DNA of 64,000 nucleotides. It comes from Clostridia bacterium. Lineage in GTDB: Bacteria > Bacillota > Clostridia > Oscillospirales > Acutalibacteraceae. The notes beneath the pieces are model-generated. The model did no database searches. It saw nothing but the letters and a program-made list of their open reading frames with translations, and had not been told where the DNA came from. The stretch lies in NCBI GenBank assembly GCA_017438845.1, contig JAFRUO010000005.1:107830-171829 (forward strand). Reading direction: 5' to 3'. Below, one piece after another: positions 9,313 through 20,065 of the stretch. The stretch's first letter is position 1. Each line of letters begins with the position of its first letter. The position numbers were made by a program, and so were the translations under genes.

Positions 9313-10660
9313 TCGGTCGGTATACGGTTTTATTAAAAAACATAATATGCTCGAAAAGGGCGATACGGTTGTTGTCGGACTTTCGGGCGGAGCGGATTCG
9401 GTCTGCCTTTTAAACATTCTGTGTGAGCTCAGGGAGGAGCTTAGCCTTAAGCTTCGCGCGGCGCATATCAACCACAAAATCAGGGGTGAAGAAGCCGACC
9501 GTGACGAAAGCTTCTGCGTTAAGCTTTGCGAAGAGCTCGGAGTCGAACTGAGTGTTAAGCACGCCGACATTCCGAAGCTCAGCCGTGAGCTTCACCTGAG
9601 CGAGGAGGAATGCGGCAGACTTGTGCGTTATGAGTTCTTTGAGCTTTTGGCAGGCGAGGACGGAAAAATTGCTACTGCCCATAACCTTAATGACAACGCC
9701 GAAACATTGATTTTCAATCTTTCCAGAGGCTCCTCCTTAAGGGGGGCGTGCGGCATACCTGCCGTCAGAGGGAAAATCATCAGACCTCTGCTTGAAACCG
9801 ACCGGGAGGAAATTGAAGAATACCTGAAGGAAAAGGGTGCTTCGTTCGTTACCGACAGCACAAACCTTGAAAATGCTTACACGAGAAATAAAATCAGAAA
9901 CGAGCTTATGCCGCTTTTAAAGGAGCTTAACTCCTCGGCTCAGAGAAATATTTCGGAATTTATCAAATATGCAAACGAGGATGAAAGCTTTATTGAGTCC
10001 GAGCTTGATAGAATATATCCCGAACTTGTAGAAGAGGAAAAGCTTTTGTGCAAAAGGCTTTGTGCGCTTGACATAAGCCTTCGCCGCAGGGCGGCGGCAC
10101 GCTATCTTAAAGACTATGTCTCAAACGAGCTCTCTGCAAGGCATATTGACGCATTGTTAAGCTTTGCCGAGGCAGAGGGTGACGCGCTGATAAACATTTC
10201 GGACAAAAGATTTAAAAAGGAGGGTACGGCGGTTTCACCCTATCCGTTGCCCTCGAAGCCTTTTTGTCGGGAATTTAAAAAGGGCGACTGCGAGCTTGTC
10301 TACCCTTACGGCACCGTAAGGCTGGAACGCATTGAGCACAAAGATTTACAAAATATTAAAATTATCCTGTTGGATAATTTAATAGATTGTGATAAAATAA
10401 ACGATAATTTGATACTCAGAAGCCGCAAGCCGTCCGACAGCTTCACGTTTTATAAACGGGGTGTTACCAAAACGCTTAAAAAGCTTTTTATTGAGGAGAA
10501 AATTCCTCAAAGCGAAAGGAACAAAATTGCCGTGCTCGAAAGCGGCGGCGAGGTTGTCTTTGTCGAGGGCTTCGGTACTAACAAAAAATTCAAGGCGGAC
10601 AACGCCTCAAAAAATATTTTAAAAATAATTATTAACGGGGAGAATGACAGTGAACACTAA
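9305..10660 (+). CDS. tilS: tRNA(Ile)-lysidine synthase
   Basis: 451 residues. It attaches lysine to C34 of the CAU-anticodon tRNA-Ile, switching it from AUG to AUA reading; usually essential. The PP-loop ATP site SGGADS is at 27-32, [10 protein letters not shown] is the conserved second motif, and the C-terminal substrate domain includes [13 protein letters not shown] 9305 overlaps the dnaB end and fits the family start. A long upstream extension of the same frame would lie wholly inside dnaB and is rejected. The 3' end overlaps hpt, the usual tilS-hpt-ftsH arrangement. Confidence 0.95.
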   Translation: MNSRSVYGFIKKHNMLEKGDTVVVGLSGGADSVCLLNILCELREELSLKLRAAHINHKIRGEEADRDESFCVKLCEELGVELSVKHADIPKLSRELHLSEEECGRLVRYEFFELLAGEDGKIATAHNLNDNAETLIFNLSRGSSLRGACGIPAVRGKIIRPLLETDREEIEEYLKEKGASFVTDSTNLENAYTRNKIRNELMPLLKELNSSAQRNISEFIKYANEDESFIESELDRIYPELVEEEKLLCKRLCALDISLRRRAAARYLKDYVSNELSARHIDALLSFAEAEGDALINISDKRFKKEGTAVSPYPLPSKPFCREFKKGDCELVYPYGTVRLERIEHKDLQNIKIILLDNLIDCDKINDNLILRSRKPSDSFTFYKRGVTKTLKKLFIEEKIPQSERNKIAVLESGGEVVFVEGFGTNKKFKADNASKNILKIIINGENDSEH

Positions 10661-11231
10661 CATTATGGAAAATGACATTTCGGAGGTGCTTCTTTCACAG
10701 GAGCAGTTAAAGGATATTGTAAAGCGCTTAGGCGAGCAGATTACAAAGGACTATGAGGGCAAAAAACTGATACTTGTCAGCGTGCTCAAGGGCTCGGTTG
10801 TCTTTATGGGCGACCTTATGAGAGAAATTAAAATTCCGTGCTATATAGACTTTATGTCGGTTTCAAGCTACGGCAATTCTACCTCGTCAAGCGGCGCCGT
10901 AAAGATTATCAAGGACCTTGACACAAATGTCATTGAGGGCTCTCATCTTCTGATAGTTGAGGATATTCTTGACAGCGGAAGAACTCTCAGCTACTTAAAG
11001 GATATCCTTGAAAGAAGAAACCCCGAAAGTATTAAAATATGTACTCTTTTAGACAAGCCCGACAGAAGAGTTGTCGACCTCAACGCCGACTATGTAGGCT
11101 CTTCAATTCCCGACGAATTTGTAGTCGGCTACGGTCTGGACTTTGCAGAGATGTACAGAAATCTGCCGTTTGTGGGCGTTGTCAAGCCCGAGGCTATCGC
11201 AAGAATTATAAAGGAGAGTGATGCTAATTGA
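10650..11231 (+). CDS. hpt: Hypoxanthine phosphoribosyltransferase
   Basis: About 193 residues. It salvages hypoxanthine and guanine with PRPP to IMP and GMP. The PRPP-binding signature [11 protein letters not shown] and the conserved [13 protein letters not shown] segment are intact. Start choice: GGGGAG ends one base before ATG 10644, too close to use. GTG 10650 is in frame and lies seven bases after GGGGAG, so I prefer it. ATG 10665 would also leave the whole domain intact. Overlaps the end of tilS and, by 4 bases, the start of ftsH. Confidence 0.93.
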   Translation: MNTNIMENDISEVLLSQEQLKDIVKRLGEQITKDYEGKKLILVSVLKGSVVFMGDLMREIKIPCYIDFMSVSSYGNSTSSSGAVKIIKDLDTNVIEGSHLLIVEDILDSGRTLSYLKDILERRNPESIKICTLLDKPDRRVVDLNADYVGSSIPDEFVVGYGLDFAEMYRNLPFVGVVKPEAIARIIKESDAN

Positions 11232-13234
11232 AAAAGCTTAACTGGAAGGTATTGATACCGTACATTATATTCCCTCTGGTTTTCGTGCTTTGCATAATCT
11301 TCTATATTAACTACGGGCAGGCAACTCCTGCCAAGACCGAGTATTATCAGCTCGTGAACCTTTTTCAGCAGAACAAGGTTGCGGAGTATGACTTAAACCT
11401 CAGCAGCGGAGCTCTTAAATATAAGCTCAGGGATGACAATACCGTATACAAGTACACCGTTCCGAATGTCGGACTTTTTGTTGATGACATTCATGAGTCG
11501 GTAGTAAAATATAATAAGGAGCACCCCGACAGCCAGATTAAAATGGACTACGAGTCGGGCAATGCAAATTCGTGGTGGGTAAGCCTGCTTCCCACTATTG
11601 CCATTGTGGTATTGCTCACGGTAGTAATGAGCATTATGTTCCGTAAGATGAATCAGACCGTGCAAAGCGAAAACAACAGGACCATGTCCTTCGGCAAGGC
11701 GAGATTCAGAAAGAATGACGAAACGCAGAACAAAAAGACCTTTGACGATGTAGCGGGTGCAGATGAAGAAAAAGAGGAGCTTGAAGAGATTGTTGAGTTC
11801 CTTAAAAACCCGAAGGCGTTTACCACTCTCGGCGCAAGAATCCCCAAGGGCGTATTGCTTGTAGGCCCTCCCGGTACCGGTAAAACATTGCTTGCAAAGG
11901 CGGTTGCCGGCGAAGCCGACGTTCCGTTTTTCTCGATTTCGGGCTCCGACTTTGTGGAAATGTACGTCGGCGTAGGCGCTTCACGAGTAAGAGATCTTTT
12001 CGGAGAGGCAAAGAAGAGCGCTCCCGCAATCGTATTTATAGATGAAATTGACGCTGTCGGCAGGCACAGAGGTGCAGGCATGGGCGGCGGACATGACGAA
12101 AGAGAGCAGACCCTTAACCAGTTGCTTGTCGAAATGGACGGCTTCGGTGAAAACGAGGGCGTTATTGTCATGGCGGCTACAAACCGTCCCGATATACTTG
12201 ACCCCGCATTGCTCCGACCGGGCAGATTTGACAGACAGGTTACCGTTAACTATCCCGACGTAAAGGGCAGAGAAGAAATACTCAAGGTGCATGCGCGCCG
12301 CAAGCCCTTAGCCCCCGATGTCAAGCTTCGCAATATAGCAGGCGCAACGGTAGGCTTTACCGGCGCAGACCTCGAAAACCTTCTTAACGAAGCGGCTCTT
12401 CTTGCCGCAAGGCGTAAGCTCAAAGCTATCACTATGAAGGAAATTGAGGACGCCACGATGAAGGTCGTTGTCGGCACCGAAAAGAAGTCGCACAAGATTT
12501 CTGAGCGTGATAAGGAAATAACTGCTTACCATGAGGCAGGACACGCAATTTCCTCATATTATCTTGAACACAAGGACCCCGTTACACATATCTCAATAGT
12601 ACCCAGAGGTATGGCAGGCGGCTTTACGATGTATCAGCCCGAAAAGGACGAAATGCATCTTATGCGTTCGAGAATGCTTGACGACATTGTCGGACTTCTC
12701 GGCGGACGTGTTGCCGAAAAGATTATTTTCAACGACATTTCAACGGGCGCCTCAAACGACATTGAGAGAGCCACCGAGATTGCCAGAAAAATGGTTACAA
12801 GATACGGCATGAGCGAAAAGCTCGGACCGATTACCTTCGGTCAGAACAATGACGAGGTGTTCCTCGGCAAGGATTATAACCATATGAGAAACTACTCGGA
12901 GAGCGTAGCTTCCGAAATTGACGAAGAGGTTGAACGCATTATTCTTGAGGCTTACAAGAGAACCGAGCAGATTCTGACTGAGCACATTGACCAGCTTCAC
13001 ACCGTTGCAAAGGAGCTTGTCAAGCGTGAAAAGATTACGGGCGAGGAGTTTGAAACCCTTATGCAGGGCGGTACCCTTCCCGAGCTCGAGCCCGAGGAGG
13101 AGCCCGAGACTGTCCCTGAGCATAAGGCTGACGCACAGGCTCAGCCCGAAGGTGACAGCCTGCAAGCCCGAAAGCCCGAAAACGGCGAGACGGCAAACTC
13201 TTCCAACGCCGAAAACGGCACTGATAACCGATAA
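11228..13234 (+). CDS. ftsH: ATP-dependent membrane zinc protease FtsH
   Basis: 668 residues. Two membrane helices (about 8-28 and 118-137) flank an extracytoplasmic domain. The AAA+ domain has Walker A GPPGTGKT at 213-220, and the zinc protease motif HEAGH lies near 436. It degrades misassembled membrane proteins and short-lived regulators. The last 60 residues are acidic, Pro/Glu-rich and likely disordered. Start is TTG 11228, overlapping the hpt stop, with GGAG upstream. It is the last gene of the run, ending at the terminator at 13241-13276. Confidence 0.96.
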   Translation: MKKLNWKVLIPYIIFPLVFVLCIIFYINYGQATPAKTEYYQLVNLFQQNKVAEYDLNLSSGALKYKLRDDNTVYKYTVPNVGLFVDDIHESVVKYNKEHPDSQIKMDYESGNANSWWVSLLPTIAIVVLLTVVMSIMFRKMNQTVQSENNRTMSFGKARFRKNDETQNKKTFDDVAGADEEKEELEEIVEFLKNPKAFTTLGARIPKGVLLVGPPGTGKTLLAKAVAGEADVPFFSISGSDFVEMYVGVGASRVRDLFGEAKKSAPAIVFIDEIDAVGRHRGAGMGGGHDEREQTLNQLLVEMDGFGENEGVIVMAATNRPDILDPALLRPGRFDRQVTVNYPDVKGREEILKVHARRKPLAPDVKLRNIAGATVGFTGADLENLLNEAALLAARRKLKAITMKEIEDATMKVVVGTEKKSHKISERDKEITAYHEAGHAISSYYLEHKDPVTHISIVPRGMAGGFTMYQPEKDEMHLMRSRMLDDIVGLLGGRVAEKIIFNDISTGASNDIERATEIARKMVTRYGMSEKLGPITFGQNNDEVFLGKDYNHMRNYSESVASEIDEEVERIILEAYKRTEQILTEHIDQLHTVAKELVKREKITGEEFETLMQGGTLPELEPEEEPETVPEHKADAQAQPEGDSLQARKPENGETANSSNAENGTDNR

Positions 13235-13240
13235 AGCCAT

Positions 13241-13276
13241 GCGGTATGGTTTCCCATACCGCTTTGAGCTTTTTTT
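13241..13276 (+). terminator. Intrinsic terminator after ftsH
   Basis: Perfect 9-bp stem GCGGTATGG/CCATACCGC with a TTTC loop, then seven T residues after a short spacer. Confidence 0.8.
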
Positions 13277-13293
13277 AAAAAGGCAAAACAGCG

Positions 13294-13322
13294 GTGATTT
13301 TATTTGCCGTTTATGATACAAT
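13294..13322 (+). promoter_or_regulatory. Possible secA promoter
   Basis: GTGATT (13294-13299), 17-base spacer, TACAAT (13317-13322). The -10 is good and the -35 weak; secA needs its own promoter because a terminator precedes it. Confidence 0.4.
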
Positions 13323-13354
13323 TAAAAGCAACATAATGCGAAAGGAATTTCAGA

Positions 13355-16084
13355 ATGTCATTTTTAACAAAAATATTCGGTGACTATTCTTCGAAAGAGG
13401 TTAAAAGAATAAAGCCCATTCAGCAAAAGGTCCTTTCTTATGAGGACGAATATGCGAAATATACCGACGAGCAGTTAAGGGCAAAGACGGACGAGTTCAA
13501 AAAAAGACTTGCAGACGGAGAAACCCTTGACGACATACTTCCCGAGGCTTTTGCCGTATGCCGTGAGGCCTCGTGGCGTGTGCTTAATATGAAGCACTTC
13601 CCCGTACAGATAATAGGCGGTATTATTCTTCATCAGGGAAGAATCTCCGAAATGAAAACAGGTGAAGGTAAAACGCTTGTCGCAACCCTTCCCGCATACT
13701 TAAACGCGCTTACAGGCAAGGGCGTACACATTGTTACGGTTAACGACTACCTCGCACGACGCGACTCGGAGTGGATGGGCAAGCTTTACCGTTTCCTCGG
13801 ACTTTCCGTAGGACTGATTGTTCACGAGCTTGACAATGAGCAAAGACGTGAAGCCTATGCCGCAGACATAACCTACGGTACAAATAATGAAATGGGCTTT
13901 GACTACCTTCGTGACAACATGGTGACCTATGCCGAGCAGAGAGTTCAGCGAGGCCATAACTTTGCTATTGTCGACGAGGTTGACTCAATTCTTATCGATG
14001 AGGCGAGAACGCCGCTTATAATTTCGGGCGCAGGCGACAAGTCTACCGACCTGTATAAGGTCGCAGACAGCTTTGCAAAGAGTCTTAAAAAGGTTGTTGT
14101 TACCGAGCTTGACTCAAAGCAAAATGCCGAGGACGAAATTGACACTGAGGGCGACTATATTGTTGACGAAAAGGCAAAAAGCGCAACACTTACCAAAAGC
14201 GGCGTCGAGAAGGCGGAAAAATTCTTCAACCTTGATAACCTTATGGATGCCGAAAACATTACAATTTCTCACCATATTGAGCAGGCAATTCACGCCAACG
14301 GAGTTATGAAGCGTGACGTTGACTATGTTGTCAAGGACGGTCAGGTGCTTATCGTCGACGAATTTACGGGCCGTATTATGCTCGGAAGAAGATATTCCGA
14401 CGGTCTTCATCAGGCGATTGAAGCCAAGGAGGGCGTTAAGGTTGAGAGGGAGTCCAAGACCCTTGCGACCATCACTTTCCAGAACTATTTCAGACTTTAC
14501 ACCAAGCTTTCCGGTATGACGGGTACTGCTATGACCGAAAGTCAGGAATTTCAGGAAATATACAGCCTTGACGTTGTTTCAATCCCCACCAACAAGCCGA
14601 TGATAAGAGTTGATGAGGATGATGTGCTTTACAAGACCGAGAGGGGCAAATTCAACGCCATAATCGAGCAGATTCTTGAAGCTAACGAAAAGGGACAGCC
14701 CGTGCTTGTAGGTACTATCAGTATTGAAAAGAGTGAAGCGCTTTCCAATGCGCTTAAAAAGAGAGGCATCAAGCACGAGGTGCTCAACGCAAAGTACCAC
14801 GACAAGGAAGCCGAAATCATCGCTCAGGCAGGTAAATTCGGCGCAGTCACCATCGCTACCAATATGGCAGGACGAGGCACCGATATAATCCTCGGCGGTA
14901 ACCCCGAATATATGGCAAAGGCAGAGATGCGTAAAAAGGATTTTTCCGAGGAGCTTATTGCGGAGGCTACGGGCTTTGCGGAAACGGACGATGAAGAAAT
15001 TCTTGAGGCAAGACGTGTTTTCCGTGAGCTTGAAGGAAAACATAAGGAGGAGCTCAAGGAGGAGGCTGAGGCTGTCCGCAAGGCAGGCGGTCTTTATATC
15101 ATCGGCACCGAAAGGCATGAGTCAAGACGAATTGACAACCAGTTAAGAGGACGTTCGGGCCGCCAGGGCGACCCCGGAAAGAGTAAATTCTTCCTCTCGG
15201 CTGAGGACGAGCTTTTAAGGCTGTTCGCAGGTGACAGGTTCTACACCATTCTTGACGCCTTCCCCGCAGTTGACGAGGACACACCGCTTGAAACCAGAAT
15301 GCTTACGGGTCTTATCGAAAGCGCTCAGAAGAAGGTTGAGGGCAATAACTTCGCCGTACGCCGTCAGGTTCTTGACTTCGACGACGTTATGAACAAGCAG
15401 AGAGAGGTTATTTACGGTCAGCGTAATCAGGTGCTTGACGGAGTTGACCTTGACGCCACAATGCACAAGATGATTAACGACTACTTCACCGAGCAGGTTG
15501 AGTTCTACTGTCCGAAGGCGCTTCCCGTTGACGAGTGGAACGTCAAGGGTATGTTCACAAAGCTTGGCTGGGTACTTGACGGCAAGAGCTATGACAACAT
15601 AACTACTCAGGAAGAGTTTGTTGATATTTTCCTTGAAGCGGCAAACAAGAAATTCGACTCGCAGAAGGAAAAATTCGGCGACGAGGTAATGAGCGAGCTT
15701 GAAAGAAAGATACTGCTTATGAATGTCGACCGCAGATGGATGGACCACATCGACGAGATGGAAGCTCTCAAGGGCGGAATATATCTTCGTTCCTACGGTC
15801 AGCAGGATCCTGTTGTTGCGTTCAGAATGGAAAGCTTCGATATGTTTGACGAAATGAGCGACGCAATCAGAGAGGGCACCGTTACGGGACTTCTGACTGT
15901 TGTTCTCCGTACAAACGAAGAGGTTAAGCGTGAGGCGCAGGCGAAGATTACCGGCACCAGCGGAGCCACTGACGGAAGTGAGAAAAAGCAGCCCGTCAAG
16001 AAGGGCAAGAAGGTCGGAAGAAACGAGCCCTGCCCCTGCGGAAGCGGTAAAAAATACAAGCACTGCTGCGGCAAGGACGAATAA
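13355..16084 (+). CDS. secA: Protein translocase ATPase SecA
   Basis: 909 residues, slightly longer than typical Firmicutes SecA. It is the cytosolic motor that pushes preproteins through SecYEG. Walker A is MKTGEGKT, the DEAD-type box is [11 protein letters not shown], and the [13 protein letters not shown] signature is present. The C-terminal SEC-C zinc motif ([13 protein letters not shown]) is complete, so SecB-like or ribosome contacts via the zinc tail are possible. AAAGGAATTTCAG precedes ATG 13355. Monocistronic, with a terminator at 16111-16137. The SLH, dockerin and LRR proteins in this window would depend on it for export. Confidence 0.97.
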   Translation: MSFLTKIFGDYSSKEVKRIKPIQQKVLSYEDEYAKYTDEQLRAKTDEFKKRLADGETLDDILPEAFAVCREASWRVLNMKHFPVQIIGGIILHQGRISEMKTGEGKTLVATLPAYLNALTGKGVHIVTVNDYLARRDSEWMGKLYRFLGLSVGLIVHELDNEQRREAYAADITYGTNNEMGFDYLRDNMVTYAEQRVQRGHNFAIVDEVDSILIDEARTPLIISGAGDKSTDLYKVADSFAKSLKKVVVTELDSKQNAEDEIDTEGDYIVDEKAKSATLTKSGVEKAEKFFNLDNLMDAENITISHHIEQAIHANGVMKRDVDYVVKDGQVLIVDEFTGRIMLGRRYSDGLHQAIEAKEGVKVERESKTLATITFQNYFRLYTKLSGMTGTAMTESQEFQEIYSLDVVSIPTNKPMIRVDEDDVLYKTERGKFNAIIEQILEANEKGQPVLVGTISIEKSEALSNALKKRGIKHEVLNAKYHDKEAEIIAQAGKFGAVTIATNMAGRGTDIILGGNPEYMAKAEMRKKDFSEELIAEATGFAETDDEEILEARRVFRELEGKHKEELKEEAEAVRKAGGLYIIGTERHESRRIDNQLRGRSGRQGDPGKSKFFLSAEDELLRLFAGDRFYTILDAFPAVDEDTPLETRMLTGLIESAQKKVEGNNFAVRRQVLDFDDVMNKQREVIYGQRNQVLDGVDLDATMHKMINDYFTEQVEFYCPKALPVDEWNVKGMFTKLGWVLDGKSYDNITTQEEFVDIFLEAANKKFDSQKEKFGDEVMSELERKILLMNVDRRWMDHIDEMEALKGGIYLRSYGQQDPVVAFRMESFDMFDEMSDAIREGTVTGLLTVVLRTNEEVKREAQAKITGTSGATDGSEKKQPVKKGKKVGRNEPCPCGSGKKYKHCCGKDE

Positions 16085-16110
16085 CAGAATTTTGAATACA
16101 CATACGCAAA

Positions 16111-16137
16111 GCCTCCCTCAAGCAGGGAGGCTTTTTT
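16111..16137 (+). terminator. Intrinsic terminator after secA
   Basis: 8-bp stem GCCTCCCT/AGGGAGGC with a five-base loop, followed by six T residues. Confidence 0.85.
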
Positions 16138-16189
16138 GGTGCCTTCAGCTTCTTAAAGCTTTAGTTAGCTTAAAAGGCAAAAAGTACTA

Positions 16190-16268
16190 TTGACGTTTTT
16201 GTTGTTTTAAATTATAATAATAGCAACAATTTACCGAATAATTTTTGATTTTTGTTGTTTAAAACGTC
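16190..16268 (+). promoter_or_regulatory. Promoter with repeated operator-like elements upstream of the HTH-dehydrogenase gene
   Basis: TTGACG (16190-16195), 17-base spacer, TATAAT (16213-16218): a near-consensus promoter. A 16-base element TTTTTGTTGTTTTAAA fills the spacer (16196-16211). A near copy, TTTTTGTTGTTTAAAA, recurs at 16249-16264, close to the ribosome site. GACGTTTT (16192-16199) and AAAACGTC (16261-16268) form an inverted repeat around the whole region. Such spacing fits a repressor operator, plausibly read by the gene's own HTH domain; that last step is inference. Confidence 0.6.
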
Positions 16269-16279
16269 AGGAGGCTTTT

Positions 16280-17785
16280 ATGAAGCGTTTTTCATCCGAA
16301 AAGCTTTGTCGGTGCATAAAGGAAAAAAGAAAGCAACTTGGGCTCTCTCAGCAAAGACTGTCGGAGCTCAGCGGCATTAACCGTTCAATGCTCAGCCGCC
16401 TTGAGCAGGGCGACTATATACCCACTCTTGCACAGCTTGAGTCACTTGCCGAAATACTCGGCTTTGATATTGTTTCCCTCTTTGCGGAAGAAGACTCCCC
16501 GCAGGAGAAAATGACAGAGGGTTCGTACAAAATCGCAGTCGCAGGTACGGGCTATGTCGGGCTTTCGCTTGCGGTGCTTCTTTCTTTGAACAACGATGTC
16601 ACTGCGGTTGATGTGGTCGAGGAAAAGGTGGAAATGATTAACCGCCGTGTTTCTCCGATTAAAGACGAATACATTGAAAAATATTTACGGGAGAAGCCTT
16701 TATGTCTGAGCGCCACCGTTGACGGCAGGAGGGCATATGCGGAGGCCGACTATATAATAGTCGCAGTGCCGACAAACTATGACAGCCGTGAGAATTACTT
16801 TGATACCTCAGCGGTTGAAAGCGTTATCGAGCTTATTGCAGACGCTGTCGGTGAAAGTGAAAAAAAGCCCTGCGTTGTGATTAAATCAACCGTTCCCGTA
16901 GGCTATACCGAGAGAATCAGAAAAAAATACTCCTCTGATTTATACGGCAATATCGGAAACCATATACTTTTCAGTCCGGAGTTTTTAAGAGAGTCAAAGG
17001 CGCTTTACGACAACCTTTACCCGAGCAGAATCGTTATCGGCTGTGAAGAGGAAAACCGTCCGCAGGCGGAAATATTTGCTTCCCTTCTTACCGACGGCGC
17101 GCTGAAAAAGGATGTGGACGTACTGTATATGGGCTGTACCGAGGCTGAAGCGGTCAAGCTTTTTGCCAACACCTTCCTTGCGCTCAGGGTTTCCTATTTC
17201 AATGAGCTTGACACCTACGCAGAGCTTAAGGGGCTTAACACAAAGCAGATAATCGACGGCGTATGTCTTGACCAAAGAATCGGCACTCATTACAACAACC
17301 CGAGCTTCGGCTACGGTGGCTACTGCCTGCCCAAGGACACAAAGCAGCTGCTTGCAAATTTTGAGGATGTCCCTGAAAATCTGATTCAGGCAATCGTTGA
17401 CTCAAACCGTACCCGAAAGGATTTTATTGCAGACAGGGCACTGCAGATGGCAGGTGGATATTCATATACAAACAATGAGTTTAACCCCGAAAATGAAAGA
17501 AAAATCGTAATCGGCGTTTACAGGCTGATAATGAAAAGTAACTCCGACAACTTCCGTCAAAGCTCCATTCAGGGCGTTATTAAACGAATCAAGTCAAAGG
17601 GCATAACCGTTATTATTTATGAGCCTACGCTTGAGGACCAAAGCACGTTTTTCGGCAGCCGTGTCGTCAACAGCTTAAAGAAGTTTAAAAAGGAAGCGGA
17701 CTGTATAATTGCCAACAGGTATTCCGCGGAGCTTGACGATGTAAAGGAAAAGGTATACACCCGTGACCTTTTCGGAAGAGACTAA
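16280..17785 (+). CDS. XRE-type helix-turn-helix domain fused to UDP-glucose 6-dehydrogenase
   Basis: 501 residues. Residues 8-68 are a Cro/CI-type HTH ([20 protein letters not shown], then [16 protein letters not shown]). Residues 83-500 are a nucleotide-sugar dehydrogenase: NAD fold GTGYVG at 89-94, [10 protein letters not shown], conserved Lys293 in [12 protein letters not shown], and catalytic Cys349 in [11 protein letters not shown]. The enzyme oxidises UDP-glucose to UDP-glucuronate with 2 NAD+. All catalytic residues are intact, so this is probably an active enzyme carrying a DNA-binding domain. The two domains are joined by a short linker (about 69-82) in one frame, with no sign of a sequencing join. 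AGGAGG precedes ATG 16280. It stands alone between terminators, so autoregulation or sensing of UDP-sugar/NADH is a reasonable inference. Substrate could be another UDP-hexose. Confidence 0.9.
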   Translation: MKRFSSEKLCRCIKEKRKQLGLSQQRLSELSGINRSMLSRLEQGDYIPTLAQLESLAEILGFDIVSLFAEEDSPQEKMTEGSYKIAVAGTGYVGLSLAVLLSLNNDVTAVDVVEEKVEMINRRVSPIKDEYIEKYLREKPLCLSATVDGRRAYAEADYIIVAVPTNYDSRENYFDTSAVESVIELIADAVGESEKKPCVVIKSTVPVGYTERIRKKYSSDLYGNIGNHILFSPEFLRESKALYDNLYPSRIVIGCEEENRPQAEIFASLLTDGALKKDVDVLYMGCTEAEAVKLFANTFLALRVSYFNELDTYAELKGLNTKQIIDGVCLDQRIGTHYNNPSFGYGGYCLPKDTKQLLANFEDVPENLIQAIVDSNRTRKDFIADRALQMAGGYSYTNNEFNPENERKIVIGVYRLIMKSNSDNFRQSSIQGVIKRIKSKGITVIIYEPTLEDQSTFFGSRVVNSLKKFKKEADCIIANRYSAELDDVKEKVYTRDLFGRD

Positions 17786-17788
17786 AAA

Positions 17789-17815
17789 ACAGCGTCCCAA
17801 AGGACGCTGTTTTTT
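17789..17815. terminator. Bidirectional terminator between the HTH-dehydrogenase and the ABC permease
   Basis: 9-bp stem ACAGCGTCC/GGACGCTGT with a CAAA loop, A-tract before and T-tract after, serving both convergent genes. Confidence 0.85.
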
Positions 17816-17820
17816 AATAA

Positions 17821-19074
17821 TCATTTCGAGCTTATTTTGTTGTTTCTCAACGCCCTTGAAAGCTCGTTGAGCTTAGGCGGTTTGCCGTACATCAGCACGC
17901 CGACCTTGTATATTGCGGCGGCAAGGTAGCCGATTAATACGGTGCTTATAAGCAGTATTGCAACCGAAAGCGCAATCTGCCACGCAGGCACGTTGCCCAT
18001 TGCAATTCTTGTAAACATTGCCGTCGGTGAGGTCAGCGGGAAAAACGAGGCGATTTTCATCAGCACGTTGTCAACGTCCTTCAGCATTGAGAACATAGTG
18101 AGCATAAACGCCCCAACCATTATCAGCGACACGGGCATAGTCAGCGCACTGACATCCTCAAGTCTGCTTGCAAGCGAGGCGAGCGCCCCGTACATAAACG
18201 AATAAATCAGGAAGCCGAGCGCAAAGAAAAGAGCGGTGTAGGCAATCAGTCTTAAATCCATACCGAAAACGGAATTTACGAGGAAATTGTCCTGCCAGTA
18301 CGAGAGGTTGAGCCTGTAACAGAGTGCGGCGTTGCCGAGTATTATTATCAGCTGTGAAAAGCCTGCGGCTCCTGCTCCGAGTATCTTGCCGAACATAAGG
18401 CTTACGGGCTTTGCGGAGGTGATTAAAAGCTCCATTGTCCGTGAGCTCTTTTCGGTTGCAACTCCCTGAGCGACGAACTGACCGTACATAATCACCGCAA
18501 AGTACAGCATCATCATAAGTATATATGTGTAAGCAAAGCTTGAAGACTGATCATTGCCGATTATTTCAGCCTCGCTTTTTACCTCGCTTGAGAGTATTTC
18601 GCTGATTCTTTCTGCGCTGACTCCCTCCTTTTCAAACTCGGCAGGTTGGTAAACCGACAGAAACGCCTCGTCAATTTCATACCCCGTAATGTCCGAAAAG
18701 CCTGCAGTGTTTACAATATATTTGTATGACAGAGGCGAGGTGACGATTACCGCATAGTCGGTTTCGCCTTCGCTTACCGCTTTTTTCATAGCCGCCTCAT
18801 CGCAGGGAACAATTTCAATTTCGGAGCCTTCAAGCAACACTTCGAGGCTCGACTTCAGCTTTTCAAGGTCGTAGTCGACCCTGCTTGCAAGTTGTATATG
18901 CTCGGCATAGCTAACCACGGCATCGTCAACGTTAAAGCTTCCCGTAGACGAAAACCTCGGCGAAAAGAGGAAAACCGCCGTTATCAGCACCATTATTACG
19001 GTAAGACCGACAAACACCTTGTTTTTCAGGTATCCCGAAAACTCAAAGGCGAAAATTGTTTTAAACTGTTTCAT
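17821..19074 (-). CDS. ABC-2 type exporter permease (NatB-like)
   Basis: 417 residues. One N-terminal membrane helix (about 20-40) is followed by a large extracytoplasmic domain of about 130 residues and then a cluster of five or six helices. This is the ABC-2/NatB permease plan, including the EKSSRTMELLITSAKP coupling segment. Its ATG overlaps the stop of the ATPase gene by 4 bases (ATGA), so the two are translationally coupled and form one exporter. Related NatAB systems extrude sodium or export antibiotics; the substrate here is unknown. Confidence 0.85.
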   Translation of the reverse strand: MKQFKTIFAFEFSGYLKNKVFVGLTVIMVLITAVFLFSPRFSSTGSFNVDDAVVSYAEHIQLASRVDYDLEKLKSSLEVLLEGSEIEIVPCDEAAMKKAVSEGETDYAVIVTSPLSYKYIVNTAGFSDITGYEIDEAFLSVYQPAEFEKEGVSAERISEILSSEVKSEAEIIGNDQSSSFAYTYILMMMLYFAVIMYGQFVAQGVATEKSSRTMELLITSAKPVSLMFGKILGAGAAGFSQLIIILGNAALCYRLNLSYWQDNFLVNSVFGMDLRLIAYTALFFALGFLIYSFMYGALASLASRLEDVSALTMPVSLIMVGAFMLTMFSMLKDVDNVLMKIASFFPLTSPTAMFTRIAMGNVPAWQIALSVAILLISTVLIGYLAAAIYKVGVLMYGKPPKLNELSRALRNNKISSK

Positions 19075-19982
19075 ACCGCCGCCTCCGTATACTTTACAAA
19101 GATTTCGTTTAAGCTCGGCTCCTTGATGTAAAAAGCGTCTATCAGGTCGGCGCTGCCGCCGAGCGCATTGAAAAGCTCCTTCTTATTTTCGGAGTCGGTA
19201 AGTTTTATAAGGAGCCTGCCTTCGGTCTCCTCAAATGAGCTTATCAAGCCGTCGGGCAGGTTGTCAATTTGTTCCTTTAATCGGGGCAACGCTTCGCTTT
19301 CAATTATAAGCGTATCCCTTGAAAAGCTTCTTTTGATTTTTGCAATGCTTCCGCTAAGTACAATTTTTCCCGTGTTGAGAATTGCGATTTCGTCACAGAA
19401 TTCCTCAATGTAGTTCATCTGATGCGAAGAAAACAGCACGATTTTATTTCTTCCGATCAGCTCCTTGATAAGGTCCTTTAAAAGCATTGCGTTTACCGGG
19501 TCAAGCCCCGAAAACGGCTCGTCAAGAATCACAATGTCGGGGTCGGCGATAAGCGTTGCGACAAGCTGTATTTTTTGCTGATTACCCTTTGAAAGGGTGT
19601 CAAGCCGCTTGTCGGCATACTCCTCCATTGAAAGTCTTTTAAGCAGAGAGCGTGCGTTTTGCTCGGCTTCTCTTTTATTCAAGCCTGCAAGAGCGCCGAA
19701 ATAAATCAGCTGAGGCAGTATTTTCCTTTTCGGGTACAGGCCTCTTTCCTCGGGCAGGTAGCCTATACGTACCCTGTTCGGGTCAAGCGGCGCTCCGTCT
19801 AAAAGTACCCTTCCCGAATCGGGCGAGAATACACGCATTATTATTCTTATGGCGGTGGTTTTGCCTGCTCCGTTTCTGCCGAGAAGTCCCAAAGCCTTTC
19901 CGCTTTCCGCCTCGAAGGAAACGCCTCTGAGCACTGACTTTTCACCGAAGCTCTTGGTAAGCTCCTGTGCGCTTAATTTCAT
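19071..19982 (-). CDS. ABC transporter ATPase (NatA-like)
   Basis: 303 residues. Walker A GRNGAGKT at 35-42, signature LSKGNQQK, Walker B IVILDEPFSGLDP, and the switch His in FSSHQMNY. The C-terminal 80 residues match the usual DUF4162-type tail of NatA/CcmA-like ATPases. GGAGGTCAAGT precedes the ATG. It energises the permease encoded immediately downstream. Divergent from birA across an 83-base gap in which I see no clear regulator site. Confidence 0.9.
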   Translation of the reverse strand: MKLSAQELTKSFGEKSVLRGVSFEAESGKALGLLGRNGAGKTTAIRIIMRVFSPDSGRVLLDGAPLDPNRVRIGYLPEERGLYPKRKILPQLIYFGALAGLNKREAEQNARSLLKRLSMEEYADKRLDTLSKGNQQKIQLVATLIADPDIVILDEPFSGLDPVNAMLLKDLIKELIGRNKIVLFSSHQMNYIEEFCDEIAILNTGKIVLSGSIAKIKRSFSRDTLIIESEALPRLKEQIDNLPDGLISSFEETEGRLLIKLTDSENKKELFNALGGSADLIDAFYIKEPSLNEIFVKYTEAAV

Positions 19983-20065
19983 ACTTGACCTCCGTAAAAA
20001 TAGGTGTAAAATATACTATATAAATAATAGCATAACAAAAGTTAAAAAGCAATGAGAGGTAAACT

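Noticed and set aside
15215..16063. 282-codon open frame on the minus strand inside secA
   Set aside because: It is fully antisense to secA, whose motifs and zinc tail are intact. No ribosome site or family motif is seen; it arises from the codon bias of secA.
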